Part shown: positions 9,335 through 17,386 of the stretch, in pieces | Numbering within the stretch: position 1 is the stretch's first letter | How the letters are laid out: each line of letters begins with the position of its first letter | DNA from: an uncultured Porphyromonadaceae bacterium | Lineage (GTDB): Bacteria; Bacteroidota; Bacteroidia; Bacteroidales; Coprobacteraceae | Assembly: GCA_900545915.1 (NCBI GenBank) | Contig: URAV01000018.1 | Span: forward strand, 4,127-68,126 | Direction of reading: 5' to 3' | Length of the DNA stretch: 64,000 nt | Notes under the pieces: model-generated | The model's database searches: none | Seen by the model: the letters and a program-made list of their open reading frames with translations, nothing else | What the model was told of the DNA's origin: nothing | Translations under genes and position numbers: made by a program

Positions 9335-10192
9335 ATGAAAAGAATCTTTTTTATTTCGATTGTCGGTTTAGCCTTGTTTTTGGGGGCATGTTCAAAGAAA
9401 AATAATCCGGCAGCCGAGCAATATCAGAAAGCAGAAGAGCTATACCGGCAAGGGGATTATGCTCAAGCTAAAGTTGCGATTGACAGTATTGCCAAGATTG
9501 ATCCTCGTGCATTTGATGAAATTCGTGCCGGAATGCAATTGATGCGTCGTGTGGATTTGAGTATAAATGAGCGTAATCTCGCTTATGTGGATAGTTTGCT
9601 GCCTATACGTCAAGCCTTTCAGAAAGATTTACTCTCTAAATTTAAATTGCAGAAAGATGAGAAATATCAAGAAGAGGGTAATTATGTTTTCAAAAAAGAC
9701 CGGAATGCCGGGAGTGTCAACCGTTCATGCTTGCGTATTCAGGTGACAGAAGATGGGCAGATGCAGTTGATGAGTGTCTATTTCGGGGCGACAAAATTGG
9801 ATCATGAATCGGTAAAAGTTGAGCTGCCGGACGGGACATTTGCTCTTACAGCGGTTATTCCTTATGACGGTGCGAATAATTATCGTTTTGTAAATGCCGG
9901 AAATACGACTGAGGTTGTGACGTATAAAGGGAAACAGATGCGTTCCGTGGCGGATTTGGTTTATAATAGCAATGGTGCAAAAATAAAGGTAAGTTATGAA
10001 GGTAAGCGACCTTTCTCTTTTATTATGGATGATAATACGAGAGAAGCTATTAGCGCTTCTTATGAACTTGCTTTGGTGATGTCTGAGATAAAACAACTTC
10101 AGCGGGAAAAGGCTATTGCTACTAAGACTATCGAAATATTAAAGAAGCAAATTGCTGATCACGAACATGATAGTCTCGATAAAGAGTCGTGA
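9335..10192 (+). CDS. Lipoprotein with TPR-like N-terminus, function unknown
   Basis: 285 residues with a lipoprotein signal peptide (MKRIFFISIVGLALFLGAC, lipobox LGAC), followed by a TPR-like helical hairpin (AEQYQKAEELYRQGDYAQAK) and a beta-rich middle, ending in a coiled coil (SEIKQLQREKAIATKTIEILKKQI). It begins 22 bases after relA and may be cotranscribed. I recognise the general Bacteroidetes TPR-lipoprotein architecture but no named family. Probably anchored in the outer or inner membrane facing the periplasm. Confidence 0.8.
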   Translation: MKRIFFISIVGLALFLGACSKKNNPAAEQYQKAEELYRQGDYAQAKVAIDSIAKIDPRAFDEIRAGMQLMRRVDLSINERNLAYVDSLLPIRQAFQKDLLSKFKLQKDEKYQEEGNYVFKKDRNAGSVNRSCLRIQVTEDGQMQLMSVYFGATKLDHESVKVELPDGTFALTAVIPYDGANNYRFVNAGNTTEVVTYKGKQMRSVADLVYNSNGAKIKVSYEGKRPFSFIMDDNTREAISASYELALVMSEIKQLQREKAIATKTIEILKKQIADHEHDSLDKES

Positions 10193-10214
10193 TTAGAAAT
10201 AGTATAGTTGGTTA

Positions 10215-10364
10215 GAGCCTGTATAAATTTTACTCGGGTCAGTTTTGAGAGTTTCTTTCGAGTATGTTTTTCTGATTTTACGAGTATGATAGCGGGCTAT
10301 CTGACGAGAGAAAACGCGAAAATGACCTGATAATACTTTTTTGTCGGAAAATTTAGACAGGCTC
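10215..10364 (+). repeat. MITE-like repeat, copy 1 (150 bp, internally deleted)
   Basis: Left end GAGCCTGTATAAATTTT and right end GAAAATTTAGACAGGCTC are inverted repeats. Flanked by TTA on the left and TCA on the right, so the TTA target duplication is imperfect. It is about 20 bp shorter than copies at 25704 and 37341 and lacks the segment between two GAAAACG direct repeats, consistent with slippage or recombination between them. Confidence 0.85.
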
Positions 10365-10426
10365 TCAGAGTCTGATAGATAGTGTATTCGGGAATATTAA
10401 AAAGGTATTTATTTTTATACAAGTTA

Positions 10427-10459
10427 TTCCGCAAGAAATAAAAATTATTTCTTGCGGAA
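10427..10459. terminator. Perfect 15-bp palindrome, possible terminator
   Basis: TTCCGCAAGAAATAA (10427-10441), a 3-base loop, then TTATTTCTTGCGGAA (10445-10459). The pairing is perfect, but no T tract follows, so termination of the upstream lipoprotein transcript is only probable. Confidence 0.5.
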
Positions 10460-10590
10460 CTTTATGAATTGCTTTAAATATATGATTACTTGTGTTGTAA
10501 TAGTCTGTGAAGATCTAAGTAATATAAGAAACAAACCATAAATTTTTCTTTGTTAATTTTTTATTTTGAGAATAAAAAGCATTTAATAGA

Positions 10591-10620
10591 ATTTCTTTAT
10601 CGGAAAATTTAGAGAGGTTC
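10591..10620 (+). repeat. Solo right end of the MITE-like repeat
   Basis: ATTTCTTTATCGGAAAATTT then AGAGAGGTTC matches the right end of the full copies and is followed by TAA. The rest of the element is absent. Confidence 0.65.
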
Positions 10621-11055
10621 TAAGTCTGTTTTCTTTTTCTTGCCTCTCTATTTGATAATATATATTTTTCTTGATAATATCATTGATTATTAGATAAATA
10701 TAGATATATATAATAATGATGTCAGAGTCCATAATTCGAGGGTTCGGTAGGGAATATTTTCTAATTTTGCAATATTATTAAAATCGGTTTATAATTAGGA
10801 AATTATAGTGATTATTTTATAGTGAAGGCGTTTTTAAATATTACCATATATTAGAATTCTCGATATTTTTAGTTGTATGAATCTGGTGGAAATAAAATCA
10901 TAATTGGTTTACGATATGTTTTAGGTGTTGGCCGATTGACGATTAATGTGTCGGGTTTGATTTAAGGTAAAATATTAAACAGTTTCCCACGCTTTTTTAT
11001 TGTGGTATTTGCTGATTCAGGGGAGACTATAGGCAATATATAATAATGATGTTAT

Positions 11056-11811
11056 ATGGAATTTGTGAAGATTGTGCATGCTGTTTTTTCAAAAAGAATT
11101 TCTAAAACTCTTTTTTGTTTACTCTGTTTTATAGGAGTGGGAATGAGTGCTTATTCTCAAGATGTAATTGTTAAAAAAGACGGTGAAGAAATCAAGTCGA
11201 AAGTAATGGAGGTCTCCGGAGATGAAATTAAATATAAAATGTGGGATTATCAAGATGGTCCGGTGTATAGAATCCCGGCTTCCGAGATTTTTATGATTAA
11301 ATATCAAAACGGAAAGAAGGATATAATGTCGACGTATGCTTCATCTTCGCAGAAAAGTGTTGGAGATAATAAAAAGTATCCTCGTTATCAAGGAGAAGTT
11401 AATCTCGGTTATGCTTTAGGCTTAGGTGAAAACGGTTTGGACAGAGTTGTTTTCGAAACTATTCATGGTTCGAGAATCAGCAAGTATGCTTTTGTCGGTC
11501 TCGGTTTTGGATTTAATGCGTATAAAGATATATTGAGTTTTGATGAATACGATGGCGATTTAGAAACCGTTTGGGGAATGACAGTTCCTGTTTTTCTTGA
11601 TATGAAAGGTTATTATCCGGTAACAGATGATTTTGCTCCTTATATAGATTTAGGCTTGGGGTGTTCTATCGGTGTTCTGGAGATAGAAGGTTCTGGCTTT
11701 TTAGCAAATGTCGGTTTTGGTATTAATTATAAAAAATTGAACATCGGGATGAACTTTCAAAGTGAAAATAAGGCGAAGGGATTTGCTTTTAAACTTGGAT
11801 TGGTATTTTAA
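11056..11811 (+). CDS. Secreted outer-membrane beta-barrel protein, function unknown
   Basis: 251 residues with a signal peptide (LFCLLCFIGVGMSAYSQ), then a small domain DVIVKKDGEEIKSKVMEVSGDEIKYK that recurs at the N-terminus of many Bacteroidetes surface proteins, then about 150 residues of alternating polar and hydrophobic strands with glycine pairs and a C-terminal LGLVF, as in OMP_b-brl barrels. Single gene; its own strong terminator follows. A ligand or role cannot be read from the sequence. Confidence 0.75.
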   Translation: MEFVKIVHAVFSKRISKTLFCLLCFIGVGMSAYSQDVIVKKDGEEIKSKVMEVSGDEIKYKMWDYQDGPVYRIPASEIFMIKYQNGKKDIMSTYASSSQKSVGDNKKYPRYQGEVNLGYALGLGENGLDRVVFETIHGSRISKYAFVGLGFGFNAYKDILSFDEYDGDLETVWGMTVPVFLDMKGYYPVTDDFAPYIDLGLGCSIGVLEIEGSGFLANVGFGINYKKLNIGMNFQSENKAKGFAFKLGLVF

Positions 11812-11837
11812 TAAAAAGAAAAATAACAGTAAAAATG

Positions 11838-11872
11838 GAATGAACTTTAAAGACAAAGTTCATTCTTTTTTT
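11838..11872 (+). terminator. Rho-independent terminator after the barrel gene
   Basis: GAATGAACTTT (11838-11848) pairs perfectly with AAAGTTCATTC (11855-11865) and is followed by seven T residues. Confidence 0.9.
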
Positions 11873-12009
11873 ATAGAAAAGTATCGAGTGAGTTAGAAAT
11901 TTTTTTGAGGTAATATTTAAGACTTTTGTTTTTTAGCTATTTGCAATCAGAATGTCAGTTCTGCTTTGATAAAATAGTTTATAAATAGAAAATGTTTGAT
12001 TGATATTCA

Positions 12010-12231
12010 TTAATAACGGAAAGCATAATAGTTTTCATTGAATAATTTGATTACACCATTTTTTTGTTTAATACAAATTTTATTTTCTCTCGCCAACCAT
12101 CCTGCTGCCAAAGCCGTACTTTCTGCACTTAAATCGAGTTTACGTGCTAATTCAGGGATTGATATTTCTTCTATATTTTTCATTGCCTGCCAGATTTTTC
12201 CGGCATTTTCACCGATGATCATCTTATCCAT
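12010..12231 (-). CDS. Winged helix-turn-helix protein (DUF2582-like)
   Basis: 73 residues: an N-terminal winged helix (AGKIWQAMKNIEEISIPELARKLDLSAESTALAAGWLARENKI) and a short wing containing KQKNGVIKLF. This matches the small Bacteroidetes wHTH family PF10771 as I know it. Probably DNA-binding, target unknown. It lies about 95 bases downstream, on the same strand, of a candidate small RNA that carries its own terminator, so it should have separate transcription. Confidence 0.75.
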   Translation of the reverse strand: MDKMIIGENAGKIWQAMKNIEEISIPELARKLDLSAESTALAAGWLARENKICIKQKNGVIKLFNENYYAFRY

Positions 12232-12324
12232 ACAATAAATATTTAAAGGTTTGATAGAATAAATTTAACTTTTAGCAGCGATAAATACGCATGAAAAATT
12301 GTTGTTTATGTATAGAAAAGACAT

Positions 12325-12533
12325 AAAAAAAGCGTGGAGAGTTATCTTTCATGTATTGTAACAGGAACTACCAATCCCCAAACGTTTAAATGAAAGGAAC
12401 GCCCACGCATATATGACAGCGCAGGCGTCCAGCCATTTTTACACGTTTTGATAATAACATAAATTGGTAGTTTTGTTACAAAGTAAAAAGACTGGACGCT
12501 TTTCGATATGTTTTTTTCAATGAACACTTATTT
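12325..12533 (-). ncRNA. Candidate structured small RNA, unassigned family
   Basis: On the minus strand a TATCTTTG promoter box (12540-12547) precedes about 200 bases that fold strongly and end in a hairpin plus T tract (12331-12325). Two local hairpins can form: GCGTCCAG/CTGGACGC (12499-12492 with 12432-12425) and GCGTGGG/CCACGC with CTTTCAT/ATGAAAG (12408-12332). Their loops are complementary over about 19 bases (12356-12375 with 12463-12481), allowing either a kissing complex or one long bulged hairpin, an architecture reminiscent of 6S RNA. No coding frame fits. I cannot name the family. Confidence 0.5.
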
Positions 12534-12539
12534 ATAAGA

Positions 12540-12547
12540 CAAAGATA
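12540..12547 (-). promoter_or_regulatory. -7 box of the candidate small RNA
   Basis: CAAAGATA on the plus strand reads TATCTTTG on the minus strand, a perfect TAnnTTTG. Transcription would start near 12533. The -33 partner is not clear. Confidence 0.5.
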
Positions 12548-12598
12548 ATTTTATTTTTGGTAAATCGGTATTATTCTTTTTATTTTTTATTATTCTAA

Positions 12599-12754
12599 GA
12601 GCCTGTATAAATTTTGCACGGGTCAGGTTGAGAATTTCTTTCGAGGATGTTGTTGTGTAACTGGCTGTCTGATGAATGAAAACGGGAAAAAAGACCGGAA
12701 AAAACGTAAAAATGACCTGATCGTGTTTCTTTGTTGACAAGTTTAGTCAGGTTA
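12599..12754 (+). repeat. MITE-like repeat, copy 2
   Basis: Left end GAGCCTGTATAAATTTTG, inner GAAAACGGGAAAAAAGACCGGAA block and right end GTTTAGTCAGGTTA match the other copies. Flanks are TAA and TTA. It sits between the small RNA and the hydrolase gene. Confidence 0.8.
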
Positions 12755-12841
12755 TTAATCCGTAAGAATAAATTGGTGATTTATCGCACATTATTTCAAT
12801 ACGATAAATTTATAAATGATTGAGAAGATCGCAAGACTTGA

Positions 12842-13876
12842 TTAGTTCAAATGATTTTGTTTTACCCAATTAAAAATAGCCTGATAAGTTGCATCTCTGG
12901 CTTCTTTCTTGGAAAGAATAAGATCATGCATTCCGTCTTGTATTTCTATTTCGGTAACTTTAGATCCCAAACGTTTGCCATACTTAGCGATATCTTTTAC
13001 ATCCAGCACACCATCTCCGGTTTGATGTTCGGGATTCCATTCGTCTCCGTAAACTGACCGACTGGAGTAAAGTACCAGAACAGGACAGGGAATATCTAAT
13101 CCTTTGTGTATTTTTCTTTGTCCCCGGTGGATAGCTCGTATCCATCCTGTTGTGAGAGGAGGAGATTGCATAAATTTTTTTGTCGTGTCATACTCCCATT
13201 CTCCATGATGCGATTTTAATAAACTTTCTCCGTAAGCAGTAGAGATGCCTTGCTTTATTTTTGTTTTTTTAGAAAAAAGTGCGAAAAAAGAGACTGTGGG
13301 AATCAATATTTTTTCTTTGAACCAGCTTTGGTTCATGTCAAGAAACGGACTGTTTAAAATTAGTCCTTGGATGGGGAGAGCTTTTCTGTATTTGTGACAG
13401 AAAAGAGAGGTTATTAAACCTCCGGTAGAATGTCCCATCAATAAAATCTCACGATTTCCTTCCTTTTTTATAATTTGCAAAGTTGTGTCTATATCGGCAA
13501 AGTATTCATTTAAGTTGTGAACTTGGAATGGATATTGATTGGATAGCATTGAACGTCCGTATTTTCGCAAGTCGATGGCATAAAAATTAAATCCGGCGTC
13601 ATTGAAGTGTTCTGCCAGTGATTTCTGAAAGAAATAATCGTTGAATCCGTGTACGTAAAGTATTGCTTTCGTAGTAGGGTGTGCGGCCTCTTTCCGAATG
13701 ATAGTGATAATAACTTTTCCTTCATAATCATCGGGCATCTGTATTGTTCGTTGGACGAAGTTTCCTCCTAATATATCCGCGTGGTATTGAGCAAAGCTAT
13801 TTATGCTGAGCGACAAGATTGAGAAGAGAAATAGTAAGATTTTTTTTCTCATGATTTTGATGTTGAGTTTTTTCAT
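12842..13876 (-). CDS. Secreted alpha/beta hydrolase (serine aminopeptidase/lysophospholipase-like)
   Basis: 344 residues with a signal peptide (ILLFLFSILSLSINSFAQ), then an alpha/beta-hydrolase core: HGFND oxyanion region, RKYGRS, nucleophile elbow GHSTGG with Ser about 150, and a late GMHDLILS histidine. This resembles the Hydrolase_4/S33 monoglyceride-lipase group. The predicted site is periplasmic or outer surface; substrate unknown. An alternative start is the ATG at 13852 (MRKKILLF), which gives a more standard signal peptide. It is 32 bases downstream of the marR gene and is probably in the same transcript. Confidence 0.85.
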   Translation of the reverse strand: MKKLNIKIMRKKILLFLFSILSLSINSFAQYHADILGGNFVQRTIQMPDDYEGKVIITIIRKEAAHPTTKAILYVHGFNDYFFQKSLAEHFNDAGFNFYAIDLRKYGRSMLSNQYPFQVHNLNEYFADIDTTLQIIKKEGNREILLMGHSTGGLITSLFCHKYRKALPIQGLILNSPFLDMNQSWFKEKILIPTVSFFALFSKKTKIKQGISTAYGESLLKSHHGEWEYDTTKKFMQSPPLTTGWIRAIHRGQRKIHKGLDIPCPVLVLYSSRSVYGDEWNPEHQTGDGVLDVKDIAKYGKRLGSKVTEIEIQDGMHDLILSKKEARDATYQAIFNWVKQNHLN

Positions 13877-13908
13877 TTAATGATAAAACAGCAAGCAGGA
13901 AAGGAAGT

Positions 13909-14364
13909 TTAATCTCCCAATGATATTTTCACATTATTGAATACTTTGTTCAATAAAATGCGGGCGGTTTCTATTTCCTCCTCATTTAATCCGTTCAGAG
14001 CAGCTTTCATCGTTGCTGCAACTATGGGCTGTGTCATCTCTTCGAGATTTCGTCCTTTTTCAGTGAGATTGATAATATTGATGCGTCGGTCGTTTTTATC
14101 TGCCGAACGAGTTACCAGACTTTGTTTTTCAAGATTGTCGATCAAGCGGGTCATACTTGGTTTGTCTTTGAAAGTCGCATTGCAAAGCTCCTGTTGCGTG
14201 ACACCGTCTTTTGACCATAAATAATAGAGAACAGTCCACTGTTCTGGAGTAATATCTATGTTTATTTTTCGAAAACTTCTATATAATTTTCGATTGATTG
14301 CTGATGATAATTTGCCGCTTAATAAAGCGAATAGCATTTCGTTGTCGATAGCAAGAAGGTTCAT
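13909..14364 (-). CDS. MarR family transcriptional regulator
   Basis: 151 residues with the MarR winged-helix layout: dimerisation helix, WTVLYYLWSKDGVTQQELCNATFKDKPSMTRLIDNLEKQSLVTRSADKNDRRINIINLTEKGR containing the recognition helix and the DxR wing (DKNDRR). It is followed closely by the alpha/beta hydrolase, its likely target, and its own start is preceded by a small palindrome overlapping the promoter, suggesting autoregulation. Effector unknown. Confidence 0.9.
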   Translation of the reverse strand: MNLLAIDNEMLFALLSGKLSSAINRKLYRSFRKINIDITPEQWTVLYYLWSKDGVTQQELCNATFKDKPSMTRLIDNLEKQSLVTRSADKNDRRINIINLTEKGRNLEEMTQPIVAATMKAALNGLNEEEIETARILLNKVFNNVKISLGD

Positions 14365-14373
14365 TATGTAATA

Positions 14374-14394
14374 ATTGTTTAGACAACAAAAATA
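14374..14394 (-). promoter_or_regulatory. marR promoter and possible operator
   Basis: On the minus strand a TATTTTTG -7 box (14394-14387) is followed by the palindrome TTGTCTAAACAA (14386-14375). A repressor bound there would block the start point, as in many MarR-autoregulated operons. Operator function is inferred. Confidence 0.4.
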
Positions 14395-14573
14395 CGAACA
14401 ATATTTTATTTTTTTAGTTGAGGTGTCGATAAAAAATGTTATTAATGCAAGCTGTATTCTTGTCTTGTTATATATTGACTTCTGTGCATAAGAAGGTTTT
14501 AAAGGTTTCTTATTTGAGCGGACGATATTCTTGAGAAAATTTCAGAACCTTCTGAAATAAAAATAGCGAAGTG

Positions 14574-14604
14574 TTTGGATTTTAGTAAATAATGACTACC
14601 TTTG
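14574..14604 (+). promoter_or_regulatory. Promoter of the rpsF-rpsR-rplI operon
   Basis: TTTG at 14574-14577, a 19-base spacer, and TACCTTTG at 14597-14604 fit the Bacteroidetes -33/-7 consensus exactly. The start codon of rpsF is 46 bases downstream. Confidence 0.75.
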
Positions 14605-14649
14605 CCCCGCAATTCAAAAATTTAAACTAACAAGTTAATTTAAACGAGT

Positions 14650-14997
14650 ATGAATCATTATGAAACCGTTTTCATTTTAACTCCCGTTTTATCTGATGTA
14701 CAGATGAAGGAAGCGGTAGAAAAATTCAAAGCGATCTTGGTGGCAGAAGGTGCTGAAATCGTGAATGAAGAAAACTGGGGATTACGCAAATTGGCTTATC
14801 CTATCCAGAAAAAATCTACAGGCTTCTACCAATTGCTGGAGTTTAACGCAGATCCGTCTGTAATCGCAAAATTGGAAATTAATTTCCGTCGTGATGAACG
14901 TGTTATCCGTTTCTTGACTTTCAGAATGGATAAATACGCTGCAGAATATGCTGCAAAAAGAAGAAGTGTTAAATCAAAAGAAGTAAAGGAGAATTAA
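14650..14997 (+). CDS. rpsF: 30S ribosomal protein S6
   Basis: 115 residues; MNHYETVFILTPVLSDVQMKEAVEKF opening, WGLRKLAYPIQKKSTGFY and the RRDERVIRFLTFRMDKYA C-terminal strand are standard S6. Binds 16S rRNA with S18 in the platform of the small subunit. First gene of a three-gene ribosomal operon, with 3 bases between its stop and rpsR. Confidence 0.98.
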   Translation: MNHYETVFILTPVLSDVQMKEAVEKFKAILVAEGAEIVNEENWGLRKLAYPIQKKSTGFYQLLEFNADPSVIAKLEINFRRDERVIRFLTFRMDKYAAEYAAKRRSVKSKEVKEN

Positions 14998-15000
14998 GTC

Positions 15001-15273
15001 ATGGCACAACAAAATCAATCTGAAATCAGATATTTGACTCCTCCCTCGGTGGACATTAAAAAGAAAAAATACTGTCGTTTCAAAAAAAGCGGTATCAAAT
15101 ATATCGATTATAAAGATCCCGAATTCTTGAAAAAGTTTCTGAACGAACAAGGTAAAATTTTACCTCGTCGTATTACCGGTACCTCGTTGAAGTTCCAACG
15201 CCGTATTGCTCAGGCTGTAAAGAGAGCACGTCATCTGGCGTTACTTCCTTATGTAACAGACATGATGAAATAA
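15001..15273 (+). CDS. rpsR: 30S ribosomal protein S18
   Basis: 90 residues containing KKYCRFKKSGIKYIDYKDPEFLKKFLNEQGKILPRRITGTSLKFQRRIAQAVKRARHLALLPY, the S18 signature (split in the family as IDYKD.. and RR.TG). Heterodimer partner of S6, which explains their adjacency. Confidence 0.98.
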   Translation: MAQQNQSEIRYLTPPSVDIKKKKYCRFKKSGIKYIDYKDPEFLKKFLNEQGKILPRRITGTSLKFQRRIAQAVKRARHLALLPYVTDMMK

Positions 15274-15296
15274 TTTAAAGAAGGAGGAAAATAGTA

Positions 15297-15740
15297 ATGC
15301 AAGTAATATTAAAAGAAGATATCTTAAATCTTGGGTATAAAGATGACGTGGTAACCGTTAAAAGCGGATATGGTCGCAATTATCTTATCCCTCAAGGTAA
15401 GGCTGTTATCGCTACTCCTTCTGCACTGAAGATGTTAGCTGAAAACATGAAGCAACGTGCTCATAAGCTTGAGAAGATCAAAAATGATGCTAAAGAGTTG
15501 GCGGCTAAATTGGAAGGAGTTTCTTTGACAATTGGTGCTAAAGCAAGTTCTACAGGTAAGATTTTTGGTTCGGTCAACAATATTCAGATTGCGGAAGCTT
15601 TGGAAAAAGCCGGTTATGAGATCGATCGTAAAGTTATCTACATTAAAGAATCTGTAAAAGAGGTTGGTGCTTATAAAGCGATTTTGAAACTTCATAAAGA
15701 GGTAAGTGTAGAAATCCCGTTTGAAGTAGTTGCCGAATAA
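15297..15740 (+). CDS. rplI: 50S ribosomal protein L9
   Basis: 147 residues: an N-terminal RNA-binding domain (MQVILKEDILNLGYKDDVVTVKSGYGRNYLIP), a long central helix and the C-terminal domain (KASSTGKIFGSVNNIQIAEALEKAGYEIDRKVI). A good AAGGAGGA ribosome-binding site precedes the ATG, unusual for this genome's genes. Ends the operon at a strong palindromic terminator. Confidence 0.98.
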   Translation: MQVILKEDILNLGYKDDVVTVKSGYGRNYLIPQGKAVIATPSALKMLAENMKQRAHKLEKIKNDAKELAAKLEGVSLTIGAKASSTGKIFGSVNNIQIAEALEKAGYEIDRKVIYIKESVKEVGAYKAILKLHKEVSVEIPFEVVAE

Positions 15741-15755
15741 TATTTTCGGATTTCA

Positions 15756-15804
15756 AATAAAAAAGAAAGGTGAAGTTCATTGAACTTCACCTTTCTTTTT
15801 TATT
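15756..15804. terminator. Bidirectional terminator after rplI
   Basis: A 24-bp perfect palindrome with a single-base loop (left arm 15756-15779, right arm 15781-15804), with A and T runs at its flanks, serves both rplI and the convergent gene at 15811. Confidence 0.92.
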
Positions 15805-15810
15805 TGAAGG

Positions 15811-16149
15811 TCATTTCCCGTTTTTCTCTACTCTTGGAATCATAAAAGAGGTGTATAGTTGCAAGAATGCTGCAACGAGCAGTAACAGAATCCATTCGTT
15901 TTGTTGTTTAAACATAAACCAAGCAGACCCGATGGTGATTAGAGCTGCAATCAATTCTATGCGATATAAGCGTTTGAGTCTGAAATTCGAGCCTTTATAA
16001 AGATTTGCCGCACGGGCAATAGTCATTCCTACAGCTCCTGCAGCGAATATATAAACGGTGAATGGTAACCGGAATAAATATAATGCTGTTCCTGCCAGAA
16101 TAAACAGGGCCGAAACGACTAAAATCATATTGCGTATTTTGTTGTTCAT
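15811..16149 (-). CDS. Small integral membrane protein, function unknown
   Basis: 112 residues with four predicted membrane segments (MILVVSALFILAGTALYLF, VYIFAAGAVGMTIARAA, IELIAALITIGSAWFMF, ILLLLVAAFLQLYTSFMI). Conserved-looking Bacteroidetes hypothetical protein without a name I recognise. Its start overlaps the stop of the FtsB/DivIC-like gene by four bases, so the two are cotranscribed and perhaps functionally linked to the cell envelope. Confidence 0.7.
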   Translation of the reverse strand: MNNKIRNMILVVSALFILAGTALYLFRLPFTVYIFAAGAVGMTIARAANLYKGSNFRLKRLYRIELIAALITIGSAWFMFKQQNEWILLLLVAAFLQLYTSFMIPRVEKNGK

Positions 16150-16463
16150 TTTTGTTCTTCGTCTGTTATTATGTAAATATCCTCATTATCTTTCTTCATT
16201 AAATATTGTTCCCGAGCGAATTTTTCAAGGTTTTTTTCGTTCGATTGCAGTTCATTCAATTTGGTCTTGCTTTCTTCAATAACACCTTGGTAGTGTTGTA
16301 TTTCTTTTTTTAGTCCATGAATCTGTTGTTCATAAAGAAAACTTTGAATAAAACTATTTTCATCTACGAAAATCATAATAAACAGAAATGATACTACCAA
16401 AATTCGCATTAAGGTAACGTGTTTTTTTATGAAACGCCATGAAGCTGAAAAAATATTCTTCAT
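16146..16463 (-). CDS. Septum formation initiator FtsB/DivIC-like protein
   Basis: 105 residues from MKNIFSASWRF (a seven-residue upstream extension to 16484 is possible). One membrane segment (LMRILVVSFLFIMIFV) is followed by a short coiled coil (EQQIHGLKKEIQHYQGVIEESKTKLNELQSN) and LEKFAREQYLMKKDNEDIYII, the end motif typical of DivIC/FtsB. Bitopic divisome protein bridging early and late division proteins. Four-base overlap with the downstream membrane protein gene. Confidence 0.85.
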   Translation of the reverse strand: MKNIFSASWRFIKKHVTLMRILVVSFLFIMIFVDENSFIQSFLYEQQIHGLKKEIQHYQGVIEESKTKLNELQSNEKNLEKFAREQYLMKKDNEDIYIITDEEQK

Positions 16464-16633
16464 TTTAAATTTTATTTTTCGCAAACGTACATAATCTTTT
16501 TTGTTTCTAAAAGTTTTGTCGTCCGATACAACCTTTTTTTATGAATTTGTCGGGTCGAGAGCGTGCATTTTTAAAAAGCGTGAAAAAAAAGGAAATTATT
16601 AGCCATTCCTCAAAAGCGATTGAGCTATTTTTA

Positions 16634-16641
16634 TACCTTTG
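16634..16641 (+). promoter_or_regulatory. -7 box that decides the coaX start
   Basis: TACCTTTG is a perfect TAnnTTTG and lies 17 bases before the GTG at 16658. Transcription would begin about 16648, making the longer upstream open frame from 16541 untranslatable from this promoter. Confidence 0.55.
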
Positions 16642-16657
16642 TCCAAAATTTGCAAAT

Positions 16658-17386
16658 GTGAATCTAATCATAGATCAGGGAAATACGACGACAAAAGTTG
16701 CTTTATTCTGTCAAGATAAGTTAGAATATGTAATGACTGTTGCAAAACCGGATAAGCTGCTTATTGATACTTTGCTTGATAAATATCAGGTTATGTCGTG
16801 TATTTATTCTTCAGTGGTTGATGTCCCTTTTTGTTTTCTGGACTATCTGCAGGAAAGAATATCCCGGTTTTGTTTTTTGGATGCCGATACTCCGCTGCCC
16901 GTAAAAATAGAGTACGGAACACCTGAGACATTGGGACGAGACAGGATTGCGGGAGTGGTAGGCGCTTTTTATGAAAAACCGGATTGTAATATATTGATAA
17001 TCGATGCCGGTACGGCAATTACGTATGATTTGTTGCTGAAACAAGGAGTGTTTACCGGAGGAAATATCGCTCCGGGTATCAGGATGCGGTTGAAAGCATT
17101 GAATCATTTTACCGGGAAATTGCCTTTGGTCGAAAAAATCGGAGATTTTCCGCTTATGGGTACAGATACGGAAACTGCGATACGTGCTGGAGTGATACAG
17201 GGGGTTTTATTTGAGATGGACGGTTATATTCGGGAATTGAAAGCTATATATCCGGATCTTTTGGTTTTTTTAACGGGTGGAGATGCTTTTTTATTGGCTG
17301 AAAAATTAAAAACTCCCATATTTGTGGATAAAAATATTGTATTAAAAGGATTAAACAGAATACTTTATTATAATGCTGAAAAATAA
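16658..17386 (+). CDS. coaX: Type III pantothenate kinase
   Basis: ATP-dependent phosphorylation of pantothenate, first step of coenzyme A synthesis. The frame is open from 16541, but the family always begins with the LIIDQGNTTTK phosphate-binding motif, so the GTG at 16658 (MNLIIDQGNT) is chosen, giving 242 residues, a normal length. Other motifs: YGTPETLGRDRIAGVVGA, the second phosphate loop IIDAGTAITYD, GGNIAPGIRMRLKAL and the late LTGGDA. The 3' end overlaps the next gene by 14 bases. Confidence 0.93.
   Translation: MNLIIDQGNTTTKVALFCQDKLEYVMTVAKPDKLLIDTLLDKYQVMSCIYSSVVDVPFCFLDYLQERISRFCFLDADTPLPVKIEYGTPETLGRDRIAGVVGAFYEKPDCNILIIDAGTAITYDLLLKQGVFTGGNIAPGIRMRLKALNHFTGKLPLVEKIGDFPLMGTDTETAIRAGVIQGVLFEMDGYIRELKAIYPDLLVFLTGGDAFLLAEKLKTPIFVDKNIVLKGLNRILYYNAEK

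Larger units (their letters stand above)
10193..11055. other. AT-rich intergenic stretch holding repeat copies and a palindrome
   Basis: No convincing gene in 860 bases. It holds one full repeat (10215-10364), a perfect 15-bp palindrome (10427-10459) and a solo right end of the same repeat (10591-10620). The rest is very AT-rich; a TAATTTTG box lies at 10762-10769 but without a -33 partner, and I see no clear promoter for the 11056 gene. Confidence 0.6.

Noticed and set aside
12325..12500. tmRNA, RNase P RNA, SRP RNA or riboswitch assignment for the small RNA
   Set aside because: None of the invariant sequences of these families that I know is present; left unassigned.
12342..12527. 61-codon minus-strand frame
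   Set aside because: Overlaps the candidate small RNA almost exactly; no start signal and no protein-like features.
12528..12740. 70-codon minus-strand frame
   Set aside because: Composed of MITE-like repeat copy 2 read backwards.
16541..16657. N-terminal extension of coaX
   Set aside because: Contains the promoter box and precedes the invariant start of the family; translation should begin at GTG 16658.
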